From: Poriferisodalis sp965231925
GTDB lineage: Bacteria > Actinomycetota > Acidimicrobiia > Acidimicrobiales > Poriferisodalaceae
Reading direction: 5' to 3'
DNA length: 64,000 bases
NCBI GenBank assembly: GCA_965231925.1
Contig: OZ246894.1
Location: 372,001-436,000, forward strand
Position 1 is the first letter of the stretch; every line of letters begins with the position of its first letter. Below the pieces are notes generated by a model, which was not told the origin of the DNA, ran no database searches, and was given only the letters and a program-made list of their open reading frames with translations. The position numbers and the translations under genes are program-made. Positions 53,006 to 62,855 of the stretch are shown in pieces.

Positions 53006-54634
53006 ATGCGGAACGAGGTCGACCTCAGCGGGGTTGACCCGGCGCAGGTGCCGCGGGTGCCGTCGATCGAGCACGCACCGCGAGGAGGGGCGGCTGCATC
53101 GCCAGCAGTCGGAACACCTGCGATCGGGCGCCGCGAGACGGCCAGCCACCTCGTCGAAGCTCGGCGCAACGGTTCGGCTGTGCCGCCCCGGGCTATTCCG
53201 CCCCGACCGGCACTGGCGGCGGGAGGAACGGGTGTTCCTCGGCGTCCTGGCGCCCGCGAGCAAGTGTCGGGGCGGGCCTGGCGGGCGCTCACGGTGGCGT
53301 CGCTGGGCACGGTGCTGGTCGGCTTCAATAGCACTGCCACCAATATCGCTCTGGACAGGATCCAGGAGAGCTTCGCGGGTGCCACCACAGCCGACGTGGG
53401 GTGGGGCATCGCCGGCTACATGATCGGCACCGCGGCATTCCTGCCGCTCGCAGGCCGGCTGGCCGACCGCATCGGGCGCAAGTTCATCTTCCAGCTGGGG
53501 CTCGTGCTGTTCGCGCTGTCAGCGGTCGCCTCGGCGTTCGCACCCACGGTGTGGACGCTCAACTTGGCGCGGGTCATGCAGGCGCTGGGCGGCGCGGCGA
53601 TCCTGCCGGCCTCGCTCAGCCTGGTGCTGCCGCTGTTCCCCGAGTCGCGGCGCACGACCGCTGTGGGGTTGTGGTCAGCGGCCGGCCCGCTGGCTGCGGG
53701 CTTAGCGCCCGGACTGTCGGCTTTCTTGCTGGGAACGCTGGGCTGGCGGGTTCTGTACTTCGTCAGCGCTCCCGTCGCGCTGGTGATGCTGGTGGTGGCG
53801 TGGCGTGTGCTGACCGAGCTTCCGCCGCCGGAGACATCGCACCGGCTCGACGTGACCGGAGCGGCCGCGGGCACCATCGGGCTCGCCGCGTTGGTCACGG
53901 CGATCATGCAGGGCGGCCGGGTGTGGGGTTGGACATCGCCGGTCACGCTCGCCGTGGCTGCTGTGGGAGTGGGGGCGTTCGCTTGGTTCGTCGTCAACTC
54001 GCTGCGTCATCCTGAGCCGCTGCTCAACCTGCACCTGTTGCGGCGACGCGGTGTGTGGGTGACGCAATTGGCCAACTTCCTGGTGGGCATCTCCTCGCAG
54101 GCGATCTGGCTGATCTGGCCGCTCATCATGTTCAAGTTCTGGGATTACTCCGAGAACCAGGTCGGGCTCGGCGTCACCGTCGGGCCGATCGTGGCCGGCG
54201 CCTCGACCATCTTCTTCAGCCGCCTGGGGGAGCGCTGGAATGCGATTGCCCTGTGCCGCACGGGCGCCGCCATTCAGATCGTGGCCATCGGATGGCAGGT
54301 GGTCCGGCTGGGGACCGAGGCCGACTACTTCCGTGAGATGGCGCCCACGATTGCGCTGTTCGGGCTGGGCTGGGGGATGTGTGTGCCGTTGCTCAACAGC
54401 GTGGCGCTGGCCTGGGTGGACGAGTCGTACTTCGGCGAGATCAGCGGGCTGTTCAACACGCTGCGGTATGCGGCCTCGGCGATCGGCATTGCGGGCCTGT
54501 TCGCCCTGCTGAAGGATGAGTCGAGTTCGCTCGTGTACTACCAGCATGTTCTGGTGTTCTTCCTGGTCTCGGCGATTGTGGCCTTCGGGTCGCTGTGGAT
54601 CCCCATCGGAAAGCCGGATCAGACACGGCGATAG
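53006..54634 (+). CDS. MFS transporter, DHA2 (EmrB/QacA) family
   Basis: A 542-residue drug/H+ antiporter-type permease with 13-14 TM helices. Motif A is GRLADRIGRKFIFQLG and motif C-like GPLAAGLAPGLSAFLLG. The first about 90 residues are a Pro/Arg/Ala-rich cytosolic tail not typical of the family; a start nearer WRALTVASLGTVLVGFN is possible but no good codon with a ribosome site was found. Probably exports a hydrophobic compound. The 168-bp gap upstream shows nothing recognisable. Confidence 0.9.
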   Translation: MRNEVDLSGVDPAQVPRVPSIEHAPRGGAAASPAVGTPAIGRRETASHLVEARRNGSAVPPRAIPPRPALAAGGTGVPRRPGAREQVSGRAWRALTVASLGTVLVGFNSTATNIALDRIQESFAGATTADVGWGIAGYMIGTAAFLPLAGRLADRIGRKFIFQLGLVLFALSAVASAFAPTVWTLNLARVMQALGGAAILPASLSLVLPLFPESRRTTAVGLWSAAGPLAAGLAPGLSAFLLGTLGWRVLYFVSAPVALVMLVVAWRVLTELPPPETSHRLDVTGAAAGTIGLAALVTAIMQGGRVWGWTSPVTLAVAAVGVGAFAWFVVNSLRHPEPLLNLHLLRRRGVWVTQLANFLVGISSQAIWLIWPLIMFKFWDYSENQVGLGVTVGPIVAGASTIFFSRLGERWNAIALCRTGAAIQIVAIGWQVVRLGTEADYFREMAPTIALFGLGWGMCVPLLNSVALAWVDESYFGEISGLFNTLRYAASAIGIAGLFALLKDESSSLVYYQHVLVFFLVSAIVAFGSLWIPIGKPDQTRR

Positions 54635-54698
54635 TTGCCATGAGTCTTCAGGTCTTGCCATTGGTGCCGCGCATGGGTGTATGGCACGCTGAGCATCT

Positions 54699-55250
<552 letters not shown>

Positions 55251-55328
55251 GTATCCGTCGGCGCCTGGCGATGAACGCGAGCGTGCGCCTTCTACGGTTG
55301 TCAACATGAACGAGAACGTGACCGGGCG

Positions 55329-56171
55329 ATGAGACGGCTGGCAGGCAAGCTGATTCCGCGGACCACGCGAGGGCGCTGGGCGGCTGCGGCAGGCCTCGGC
55401 GTTGCTTCGGCGGTGGTTATCTACCTGGCCTTCTTTGTGTTCGCGGTCCACCTGATCTTCGTGGATGAAGTGGTCGACGAGGAGGCGCCGGAGTTCGCCG
55501 CCGATCTCGGCGAGACCGACATCGACGAGCTCATCAGCTCGGCAGTGGCCAGCGGCGGTTCGCAAGGACGGGCTGTGCTCGCCGAGCGACGCTCGGAGCT
55601 CGAAGCTGAAGCGGACCGCATGCGCACCGACGCAATGGCCGAAGGCTCGGACGAGGCGATGGGCCACATGTACGGGCATCTGAACCCGATGCTCGAAGAG
55701 ATCGCCCAGTTGGAAGCCGCCGAGGAGCAGATGATGAGCCCCGACGAGGCGGCGCAGCTCGCCGCCGAGCGAGAGCGGGAGCAGGCCGAGACAATGGCGG
55801 CGGCCGAGGAGATGGCTGAGGGCGGCGTCCGGGTCGCCTACGTCGGGAGCTTCGGGCCCCGGTCGCACCCCGCCGAGGGAACGGCGGTGGTGCTCACCGA
55901 CGGCACGCAGACGTTCCTGCGGTTCGACGACGATTTCGCCACCGACAACGGCCCCGATCTGAACGTGTACCTGCACACTGCGGGTCCGGACGCCTCTGTC
56001 GGCGACCTCGTGGACGATTTCATCGACCTGGGCGACCTGAAGGGCAACATCGGGGCACAGAACTACGTGATTCCCGACGATGTGGACCTCGACCGCTACA
56101 GCACCGTGTCGGTCTGGTGCGTTCGCTTCCGTGTGGTCTTTGGTACTGCTGCGCTTGTGCCTATGAACTGA
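55329..56171 (+). CDS. Membrane-anchored DM13-domain protein
   Basis: A 280-residue protein. One TM helix (GVASAVVIYLAFFVFAVHLI), then an acidic helical or coiled-coil region rich in Glu and Ala (about 60-165), then a DM13 domain (VGSFGPRSHPAEGTAVVL ... GPDLNVYLHTA ... YSTVSVWCVRFRVVFGTAAL). DM13 domains carry a conserved Cys and are proposed to take part in electron transfer. Placed after a DsbB-like gene, a role in extracytoplasmic redox chemistry is plausible. Confidence 0.88.
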   Translation: MRRLAGKLIPRTTRGRWAAAAGLGVASAVVIYLAFFVFAVHLIFVDEVVDEEAPEFAADLGETDIDELISSAVASGGSQGRAVLAERRSELEAEADRMRTDAMAEGSDEAMGHMYGHLNPMLEEIAQLEAAEEQMMSPDEAAQLAAEREREQAETMAAAEEMAEGGVRVAYVGSFGPRSHPAEGTAVVLTDGTQTFLRFDDDFATDNGPDLNVYLHTAGPDASVGDLVDDFIDLGDLKGNIGAQNYVIPDDVDLDRYSTVSVWCVRFRVVFGTAALVPMN

Positions 56172-56206
56172 CGCCCTGCCGCCGCGCAGCGGGCGCACCC
56201 GCTAGC

Positions 56207-56566
56207 TCAGGCAGCCGTCATGAAGCGCACGTTGAGGTGGAGGTAGGCGTTCGTGTTCGGGTGCTTTGCCCAGATCTCCTGCCACTCGGCGCCGCTGAGC
56301 TTCGACCTGAAGCCCTCCTCGCGGGCCTCCCGGCTGTCCCAGCGAATGATCCAGCACACGTTCGGCTGGCCGTGCGGGGACACCTGCGGGTCTGATCCCG
56401 CAACCTCGGGCTCATGACCGTCGTCGACCCAGAAGTCGATCACGTCGAGGTTGGCCCGCAGCCACGGCGCCGCATGGTCGGTGGCCCACTGCCGGTAGGC
56501 GTCAAACCACTCGGGCTCGATGGTGTAGTCCCGGACTTCCACAATCGCTTCGGTGTCGTCAGGCAT
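56207..56566 (-). CDS. NIPSNAP-family protein
   Basis: A 119-residue ferredoxin-like-fold (dimeric alpha-beta barrel) protein. IVEVRDYTIEPEWFDAYRQW and VCWIIRWDSREAREEGFRS are NIPSNAP-type. Such small proteins often accompany oxidoreductases or degrade small aromatics, but no reaction can be assigned. AGGGGA precedes the ATG. It is in the same orientation as the LLM oxidoreductase upstream, 154 bp apart. Confidence 0.85.
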   Translation of the reverse strand: MPDDTEAIVEVRDYTIEPEWFDAYRQWATDHAAPWLRANLDVIDFWVDDGHEPEVAGSDPQVSPHGQPNVCWIIRWDSREAREEGFRSKLSGAEWQEIWAKHPNTNAYLHLNVRFMTAA

Positions 56567-56720
56567 GGTGCATCCCCTTTGGGTTCGTCAATGCTGTGCG
56601 AGTTCTCTTTGCTAGCCGACGTCGCAAGCTGATGTCGGGGCTTGCCGATGGCCACAGCGGCTGGCCTGCATGCGTCAGCGCCGCAGGGCTGGTGAGCCTC
56701 TTGGCCCCGGATCCGTGTCG

Positions 56721-57752
56721 TCAGGCCGGCAGCCCAGCGGTGGGAACGGCACCGATGTCCTCGATCACGTCGGGCGGCAGGTCGGCGCCGATGTCCATGG
56801 AGACGCTGGCGTTGACCTCGTCGACGAGCCCGTCGAAGTGCTCGGCGATGGCGCCGGCGATCTGGTCATGGCGGCCCACCGCAGCAAACAGCCGCACCAC
56901 GTCGTCGTCGACGCAGGCGGCCATCTGGCCCCAGCCGTCGTTGCGAGAGAGGTGGTTGAGCTTCTCGCCCAGGTCCCCGAGGTCGTGCTGCTCCAGCACC
57001 GGCCAGTACGCCCGGGTGCTGCCGTAGAAGCCGATCCGGTAGCGGACCCACTCGACCATGCGCTCCACGGTCTCGTCGTCGGCGCCGGTGCAGATGAACC
57101 CGCCGCCGGTCACCCAGAAGTCGCTGCGGCTGCGCCCGGCCCGGTCGAGCCCGGCCTGCAGCTGGGGCATCACATGTTCCCGCAGGTAGTCCGGCGTGCA
57201 GAAGCCGTGCAGGCGCACCCCGTCGCAGTGCTGCCCGGCCACTCGCAGCATGGCCGGTCCGACCGCAGCGATCATGATCGGCGGTGTTGAGTCAATCGGC
57301 TCGGGTGTGAAGTTCGGCGTCATCAGCGAGAAGCGGTAGTGCTCGCCCTCGTAGCTGAGCTGCTCGCCGCTGGACCAGGTGTGCCAGATGGCCCGGATCG
57401 CCTGCACGTACTCGGCCATGCGGGGCGCCGGCGCCGACCACGGCACGCTGAACCGCCGCTCGTTGTGCCCCTTGACTTGGCTGCCGATGCCCAGCACGAA
57501 GCGCCCGTTCGAAGCCGCTTGCAGGTCCCACGCAGTCGACGCGGTCACCATCGGGCTGCGGGGGAAGCTGATCGCCACGCTGGTGGCGAGCTTCACCCGC
57601 TCGCTGTGCACCGCTGCGATGCCGAGTGGGATGAACGGCTCATGCCGGTTCTCCATCGTGACGACGCTGTCGTAGCCGTCGGCCTCGATCCGCCGCACCT
57701 CGTCCGGAATGGCTCGCAGGTTGTGCTGAGGCAATGTCGCGCTGACGTGCAT
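56721..57752 (-). CDS. LLM-class F420-dependent oxidoreductase
   Basis: A 343-residue TIM-barrel (luciferase-like) enzyme probably using coenzyme F420. Start MHVSATLPQHNL, barrel core VKLATSVAISFPRSPMVTASTA, WDLQAASNGRFVLGIGSQVKGH and C-terminal GQMAACVDDDVVRLFAAVG match the mycobacterial-type family. Substrate unknown. GGGAG lies upstream of the ATG. The tRNA-Arg gene is 94 bp upstream on the same strand. Confidence 0.9.
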   Translation of the reverse strand: MHVSATLPQHNLRAIPDEVRRIEADGYDSVVTMENRHEPFIPLGIAAVHSERVKLATSVAISFPRSPMVTASTAWDLQAASNGRFVLGIGSQVKGHNERRFSVPWSAPAPRMAEYVQAIRAIWHTWSSGEQLSYEGEHYRFSLMTPNFTPEPIDSTPPIMIAAVGPAMLRVAGQHCDGVRLHGFCTPDYLREHVMPQLQAGLDRAGRSRSDFWVTGGGFICTGADDETVERMVEWVRYRIGFYGSTRAYWPVLEQHDLGDLGEKLNHLSRNDGWGQMAACVDDDVVRLFAAVGRHDQIAGAIAEHFDGLVDEVNASVSMDIGADLPPDVIEDIGAVPTAGLPA

Positions 57753-57845
57753 GGGGCGCTCCCGTCTTCCAGCGAGCCATCATGCTGCAACCGCACTGCC
57801 GCTGCTGCCAAGCGTGCCTGCTGATGCCGTGCCCGCCCAATCAGC

Positions 57846-57917
57846 GCCCTCGGCAGGATTCGAACCTGCGACGCACGGTTTAGGAAACCGACGCTCTATC
57901 CCCTGAGCTACGAGGGC
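57846..57917 (-). tRNA. tRNA-Arg(CCT)
   Basis: On the minus strand a 72-nt cloverleaf: acceptor GCCCTCG/CGAGGGC, D arm GCTC...GAGC, anticodon loop TTCCTAA giving CCT, T arm GCAGG-TTCGAAT-CCTGC. One mismatch at the base of the anticodon stem. CCA is not encoded. It reads rare AGG Arg codons. Confidence 0.95.
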
Positions 57918-58133
57918 AAATCCGGCGAAGATCCCGACGGGATTGCTGCTCGAAGTCTGCCCCCTTCGCCGCCGGCATCCGCGCGCTGCATGCGCTTGCT
58001 CGGTGATCTCGTCGGAACTTCTCTATAGACCGCGTTCCGGAAGAGGACAATTCGCGTTCTGCAAGCAGCCCAGCCGCGTTCCAGTGTTGGGCGAAGCACC
58101 TTCGGATTTGTCCTGCGGACGTCTGCTCGCCAG

Positions 58134-59285
58134 CTAACCCGGCTGACCAAGCCCGAGTTCGCGTGAGATGACGATTCGCTGAATCTCGCTTGTGCCTTCG
58201 CCTATTTCCAGGATCTTCGCGTCGCGATAGAACCGCGCCACTGGGGTCTCGTCCATGAATCCGTAACCGCCGAAGACCTGGGTTGCTTCACGCGCCGCCG
58301 TCACCGCTGCCTCGGTCGCGTAGAGCTTGGCAATGGCTGCTTCCTTCTTGAACGGCAGTCCAGCGTCTTTGCGTGCCGCCGCCGCATACGTCACTTGGCG
58401 GGCGGTTTCCGCAGCGACCGCCATGTCGGCGCACTTGAAGGCGATCCCTTGATTGCTGCCGATCGGCTTGCCGAACGCGGTCCGTTGGTTCGCATACGCC
58501 GTGCATTCTTCGAGACAGGCTTGGATCAGTCCCACTGCGAGTGCCGCGATGGCGATCCGCCCGTCGTCGAGGGTCGCCAGGAACTGCTGAAACCCTCGCC
58601 CGGGCGCTCCGAGGAGGTTGGATTCGGGCACTCGGCATCCATCGAACAGCAGCCCATGGGTGTCTGATGCGTGCCAACCCATCTTGTGGTACGCCGGCTC
58701 CACGATGAAGCCGGCAGTACCCGCGGGCACGATGAAGGTTGAGATGCCATCAGCAGTCCGAGCGGTCACTGTGACGAGGCTGGTGATCTCGGTGCCGGAA
58801 TTGGTGATGAAACACTTGGATCCGTCGATCACCCAGTGGGGCTGCGCACTCGACGTGTCGAACACGGCGCGTGTCCTGGTCGCTCCGGCGTCGGAGCCGG
58901 CGTCGGGTTCGGTAAGTCCGAAGCCAGCGAGCGTCCGACCGCCGACGAGGTCAGGCAAGTACTCGGCCTTCTGTGCGTCCGATCCGAACTCGAAGATCGG
59001 TTTCGCTCCCAAGCAGACGCCAGCCTCGAGCGTGATGCCCAGCGATTGATCGGCTCGCCCGATCTCCTCGATGGCAATGCAGAGGGTGGTGAAGTCCGCT
59101 CTGGCACCCCCGTATTCCTCGGGGAATATGAGCCCGAACAGCCCAAGTTCGCCCATGGCTCGCACAGTGTCCGTGGGAAAGGTGTGCGCAAGGTCCCAAG
59201 TGGCAGCGTGCGGTGCGATCTCCGCTTCAGCAAAGTCACGAACGACTGCCCGGAACTGGTCTTGCTCGTCAGTGAATTGCATCAT
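58134..59285 (-). CDS. Acyl-CoA dehydrogenase, short-chain type
   Basis: A 383-residue FAD enzyme. FGLTEPDAGSDAGATRTRA (FAD/substrate loop), FGGYGFMDETPVARFYRDAK and the catalytic Glu in LEIGEGTSEIQ are present. It starts with two Met codons (59285, 59282). It is the last gene of the transporter operon, 37 bp after the ATPase stop on the same strand, so import and acyl-CoA oxidation may be linked. Branched-chain or short-chain substrates are possible. Confidence 0.92.
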   Translation of the reverse strand: MMQFTDEQDQFRAVVRDFAEAEIAPHAATWDLAHTFPTDTVRAMGELGLFGLIFPEEYGGARADFTTLCIAIEEIGRADQSLGITLEAGVCLGAKPIFEFGSDAQKAEYLPDLVGGRTLAGFGLTEPDAGSDAGATRTRAVFDTSSAQPHWVIDGSKCFITNSGTEITSLVTVTARTADGISTFIVPAGTAGFIVEPAYHKMGWHASDTHGLLFDGCRVPESNLLGAPGRGFQQFLATLDDGRIAIAALAVGLIQACLEECTAYANQRTAFGKPIGSNQGIAFKCADMAVAAETARQVTYAAAARKDAGLPFKKEAAIAKLYATEAAVTAAREATQVFGGYGFMDETPVARFYRDAKILEIGEGTSEIQRIVISRELGLGQPG

Positions 59286-59322
59286 GCGGTGTGCTCCGTC
59301 GGTGAGGTGCTGGGGCAGTTGC

Positions 59323-60024
59323 CTACAAGGCCAGGAACTTGCGTTGGAGGTCGCGGTTGTCGTGGAGTTCGGCTATGTCGAGGGTCTCGATGATCTCGCC
59401 CTTGTCCATGATCAGGCCGCGTTCCGCAATGCGAGCTGCGAAGTCGAGGTTCTGCTCGACGACGAGCACGGTGATCCCTCGGGCGGAATTGATGTGATCG
59501 ATGGCCTCGGCGATCTCGTCGAGGATGGAGGGCTGAATGCCTTCGGAGGGCTCGTCGAGCAGCAGCAGTTTCGGCTCTGAGACCAGGGCCCGTGCCAAGG
59601 CCAGGATCTGCTGTTGACCGCCTGAGAGGCTGCCGCCGCGAGCGCGTCGGCGCTCTGCGAGCAAGGGGAACTCGTCGTAGACCTCGTCGATCTGGGCATC
59701 GGCCGAACCGCGTATCGCTGCGGCGCCGACCCTGAGGTTCTCCGCGACGGTGAGCTTGGGGAAGATGTCGCGTCCTTGGGGTACGTGGGCGATGCCGAGT
59801 CGGGCTCGTTCGTGCGGCCGCAGCGGCACCAGATCGGTCCCCCGGAATGTGAGCGTCCCGCCTGTGGAGCTGATCGTGCCGCTGAGCGCCCGCATGAGCG
59901 TCGTCTTGCCGACTCCGTTGCGGCCGAGAACGGCGGCGCGCTCGCCTTCGGCGAGGGAGAGGCTGACGCCGTGCAGCACTGCTGCGGACCCGTAGCCGGC
60001 TCGCAGGTCACTCGCTTGCAGCAT
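59323..60024 (-). CDS. ABC transporter ATP-binding protein (UrtE/LivF type)
   Basis: A 233-residue ATPase of the HAAT class. Walker A GRNGVGKTTLMRALSG and the segments PQGRDIFPKLTVAENL and LLLDEPSEGIQPSILDEIAE look more like UrtE than LivF. Signature LSGGQQQILALARALV. Its ATG overlaps the end of the fused permease-ATPase gene by 17 bases. It forms the second ATPase of the importer. Confidence 0.92.
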   Translation of the reverse strand: MLQASDLRAGYGSAAVLHGVSLSLAEGERAAVLGRNGVGKTTLMRALSGTISSTGGTLTFRGTDLVPLRPHERARLGIAHVPQGRDIFPKLTVAENLRVGAAAIRGSADAQIDEVYDEFPLLAERRRARGGSLSGGQQQILALARALVSEPKLLLLDEPSEGIQPSILDEIAEAIDHINSARGITVLVVEQNLDFAARIAERGLIMDKGEIIETLDIAELHDNRDLQRKFLAL

Positions 60025-61885
60025 CGGCGTGTCTTCCTCCGAGGTAGATGTCGATGATTCGTTCGTCTCGCGATAGCTGTTCGAAGCTGCCTTGGGCGAA
60101 CAACGAGCCCATATGGAGCACAGTGATGGGCGCGTCCAAGCGGCGCACGAATTCCATGTCGTGCTCGACGACGATGACAGATGCGCATTCGCCCAGTTGG
60201 GCGACCAGAGCCGCAGTGCGCTCGGTCTCGTGGCGTGTCATTCCGGCCGTGGGCTCGTCGAGCAGCACGACGCTGGGCTCGCCGGCGACGACCATGCCGA
60301 CCTCCAGCCACTGCTGCTGGCCGTGAGACAGTGTCCCTGCTGGGCGTTGGGCATCGTCGCTCAACCCGAGCCATTCGAGGAGCTCCGATGAGCGAGTCCG
60401 GGCCGATTCGATGCTGCGGGACTTGGCGTAGCAGGCGAGCCAGAGGTTCTCTCGGGTTGTCAAGGCCTTGTAGATCGATGCGACCTGCAGCTTGATGCCC
60501 ACGCCGCCGCGCGCCCGACGGTAGGGATGCCACTTGGTCAGGTCGTGATCGTCGAGGGTGACCGCTCCGGATGTCGTTCGCAGCTGACCGGAGAGCAAGG
60601 CGAGCAGGGTGCTCTTGCCCGCCCCGTTGGGCCCGATGAGACACGACACTCCCTGAGACGGGAAGGCCAACGTGACGTCGTTGACTGCTGCGAGCCCGCC
60701 GAACTGCTTGGTGACGCCCCGCACGGCAATCCGGTGCCCTCGATCCTCGGAGCCGGTGTCGGACAGCACCTCGAGGACGTGGTCAACGTTCTGCGACGGC
60801 GCCGGTGCATCGGCCGCTGACGCTCGGCTGCGGCTGGCCAGAAACCTCGATATCCGGCTTCGCGCGCGTCCAAGGCTGGGGACGATCCCGCCGGGCAGTG
60901 CCAGGACGATCACGATCAGCAGCAGCCCGAGAACGATCGGTTCGTTGTCGCCGCTCGCCCCGCCGAACCACGACGAGAAGCCCTTGACGACCAGCACGCC
61001 CACGAACGCGCCCGCGACGCTTGTGCGACCGCCGACCAGCACCCAGATCACGACCAGCGCAGCAGGCGCGAGCGAGAAGACCGGGGGACTGATGAACCTG
61101 CCCCATGCAGCGAAGAGTGCGCCCGCGAATCCGGCGATGGCCCCGCCGACGGTGAACAGCGCGAGCTTGTGCCGGCGGACGTCGTAGCCGAGCAGCTCGG
61201 TGCGCAGCTCGTTGTGCTGCAACGCGACTGAGACGCGCCCGAACGGCCTGCGGGCGATGACCCGGATGACGACGGCGATGACGAGTCCCGCGGCGGCGCA
61301 CACCAAGAAGAACTGCGTGCGGGTGAGCATGTAGCTCTCGGCGCCGGGCAGCCGCACCGTGAGCCGGGGAATACGGGTCATGCCGTTGTACCCGCCGAAC
61401 GGCGCGTCGCCGATGCGGTAGGCCGTGCCGGAGGTCGAGTTCACGAACGCGAACAGCACCAAGCTGGTGGCCAGCGTGATGATGGCCACGTAGACATCGG
61501 TCACGTTGCCGTAGAACATGAAGTAGCCGAGCAGCGCGGCGACGATCGTTCCCGCTGCGACGGCCGCCAGTACTGCGGTGATCGTCTCGCCGGTGTTGTC
61601 GGCGAGATTGATGGCCCAGAACCCGTAGGTGTAGCCGCCGACGCCGTAGATAGCCGCCTGGCCGAGGCTGAAGATGCCGCCTTGTCCCCATACGAGCGTG
61701 AGCGACAGAGCCAGGATTGCCTGAGTGGCCCACAGAGTCCACTCGAAGGCCGTGAACTCCTCGACCAGGTTGGCCAGGACGGCGACGACGGCAAATGCGG
61801 CCGCGGCTGCTGCCGTGTCGATTCGCACCGAACCGCGGCCGGAGCCTGCTTGCTGCGAGCGGAACCGTGCCGCCAAGGTGTTCAT
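60008..61885 (-). CDS. Fused permease-ATPase of HAAT-class importer (UrtC-UrtD / LivM-LivG type)
   Basis: A 625-residue fusion. Residues about 20-335 are a LivM/UrtC-type permease with TM helices (GGIFSLGQAAIYGVGGYTYG, LVVIWVLVGGRTSVAGAFVG). Residues about 375-625 are the ATPase: Walker A GPNGAGKSTLLALLSG, signature LSHGQQQWLEVGMVVAG and the UrtD-like stretch PTAGMTRHETERTAALVAQL followed by EHDMEFVRRLDAPITVLHMG. The usual two genes are joined in one frame. Start ATG 61885 overlaps the upstream permease stop (ATGA); the much longer upstream frame is an antisense-like extension. Confidence 0.9.
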   Translation of the reverse strand: MNTLAARFRSQQAGSGRGSVRIDTAAAAAAFAVVAVLANLVEEFTAFEWTLWATQAILALSLTLVWGQGGIFSLGQAAIYGVGGYTYGFWAINLADNTGETITAVLAAVAAGTIVAALLGYFMFYGNVTDVYVAIITLATSLVLFAFVNSTSGTAYRIGDAPFGGYNGMTRIPRLTVRLPGAESYMLTRTQFFLVCAAAGLVIAVVIRVIARRPFGRVSVALQHNELRTELLGYDVRRHKLALFTVGGAIAGFAGALFAAWGRFISPPVFSLAPAALVVIWVLVGGRTSVAGAFVGVLVVKGFSSWFGGASGDNEPIVLGLLLIVIVLALPGGIVPSLGRARSRISRFLASRSRASAADAPAPSQNVDHVLEVLSDTGSEDRGHRIAVRGVTKQFGGLAAVNDVTLAFPSQGVSCLIGPNGAGKSTLLALLSGQLRTTSGAVTLDDHDLTKWHPYRRARGGVGIKLQVASIYKALTTRENLWLACYAKSRSIESARTRSSELLEWLGLSDDAQRPAGTLSHGQQQWLEVGMVVAGEPSVVLLDEPTAGMTRHETERTAALVAQLGECASVIVVEHDMEFVRRLDAPITVLHMGSLFAQGSFEQLSRDERIIDIYLGGRHADAASE

Positions 61886-62745
61886 CGCAGGCTTCGCTGA
61901 CCGGTGAGGCCTTGGGGCAAGAACCGCAGAATGACGATTGCAGCGATCAGCAACATGGCTTGCCCGATGACCGGCGTGAACAGATTCGTGCTGACGTTCT
62001 CTATGAATCCCAGCAGCCCACTCGCCGACACTGGACCGGCGACGAAAGCAGGTCCACCGACGATCACCGTCATGAACGAGCGGGCCACGAACGTCTGGCC
62101 CATAGTGGGAATGACGCCCACGAGGGGTGCCAGCAACGCACCCGCAGCGCCGGCCAGCGACGCGCCGAACCCGAATGTCCACATATTGATCCGGGAGGTG
62201 TTGACGCCGAGGCTTTCAGCCATCGACGGGGACTGCACCGACGCTCGGGCGTGCAGCCCATAGCGGGTGTGGCGCATGACGGCGAAGGTGACCAGGACAC
62301 ACGCAACGGCTGCCCCCATCAGCACGACGTTGTAGGTCGACATCGAGTAGTTGCCGACGCTGAAGTCGCCGACAGGTACTGCAATGCCTTCAGTCACCGA
62401 TCCATAGATGTTCTCGATGACCTGCACCATGACCAACGACAGGCCCCAAGTAGCGAGCATCGTGTCCGCCAAGCGGGCATAGAGCCATCGGATCAGCAAG
62501 CGCTCGACGATGATGCCGAACACCCCGACCGCCACCGCCGCGGCCAGCATCGCGACCCAAGTGTTGAGCCCATTTCGAACCCCAGTGAGCGTGGCGAACG
62601 CCCCCAGCATGATGAACTCGCCGTGAGCGAGGTTGATGATCCCCCTCATGCCGAACGTGATCGCCAACCCGATCGACACCAAGGCCAGCACCGAGATCGT
62701 CGTGACCAGGTCGAAGCCGAGGTTGAAGAGTCGGTCGAAGGCCAT
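61882..62745 (-). CDS. HAAT-class ABC permease (UrtB/LivH type)
   Basis: A 287-residue membrane protein with about eight TM helices. The conserved GLAITFGMRGIINLAHGEFIMLGAF is typical of LivH/UrtB. LLAPLVGVIPTMGQTFVARS and the end LIAAIVILRFLPQGL also fit. The long N-terminal periplasmic extension found in cyanobacterial UrtB is absent. It overlaps the fused gene by 4 bases and follows the binding-protein gene with a 110-bp gap. Confidence 0.92.
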   Translation of the reverse strand: MAFDRLFNLGFDLVTTISVLALVSIGLAITFGMRGIINLAHGEFIMLGAFATLTGVRNGLNTWVAMLAAAVAVGVFGIIVERLLIRWLYARLADTMLATWGLSLVMVQVIENIYGSVTEGIAVPVGDFSVGNYSMSTYNVVLMGAAVACVLVTFAVMRHTRYGLHARASVQSPSMAESLGVNTSRINMWTFGFGASLAGAAGALLAPLVGVIPTMGQTFVARSFMTVIVGGPAFVAGPVSASGLLGFIENVSTNLFTPVIGQAMLLIAAIVILRFLPQGLTGQRSLR

Positions 62746-62855
62746 CGGCTCGGCGTGCTCCGTAGTTCTTCGGGTTCAGAATGCGGCCGCAGGAAGGCGC
62801 CGAGGGGTGCTGACGCCTTCCTGCGACTGCATGTCGCCGGCTCCGCTGTTCGGGA

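Noticed and set aside
57918..58133. Gene or RNA between tRNA-Arg and the acyl-CoA dehydrogenase
   Set aside because: The 216-bp gap has short open frames only, no ribosome site and no clear fold.
61886..62182. 99-residue N-terminal extension of the fused permease-ATPase
   Set aside because: It overlaps the upstream permease gene in another frame and reads as Arg-rich filler; ATG 61885 forms a standard 4-base overlap.
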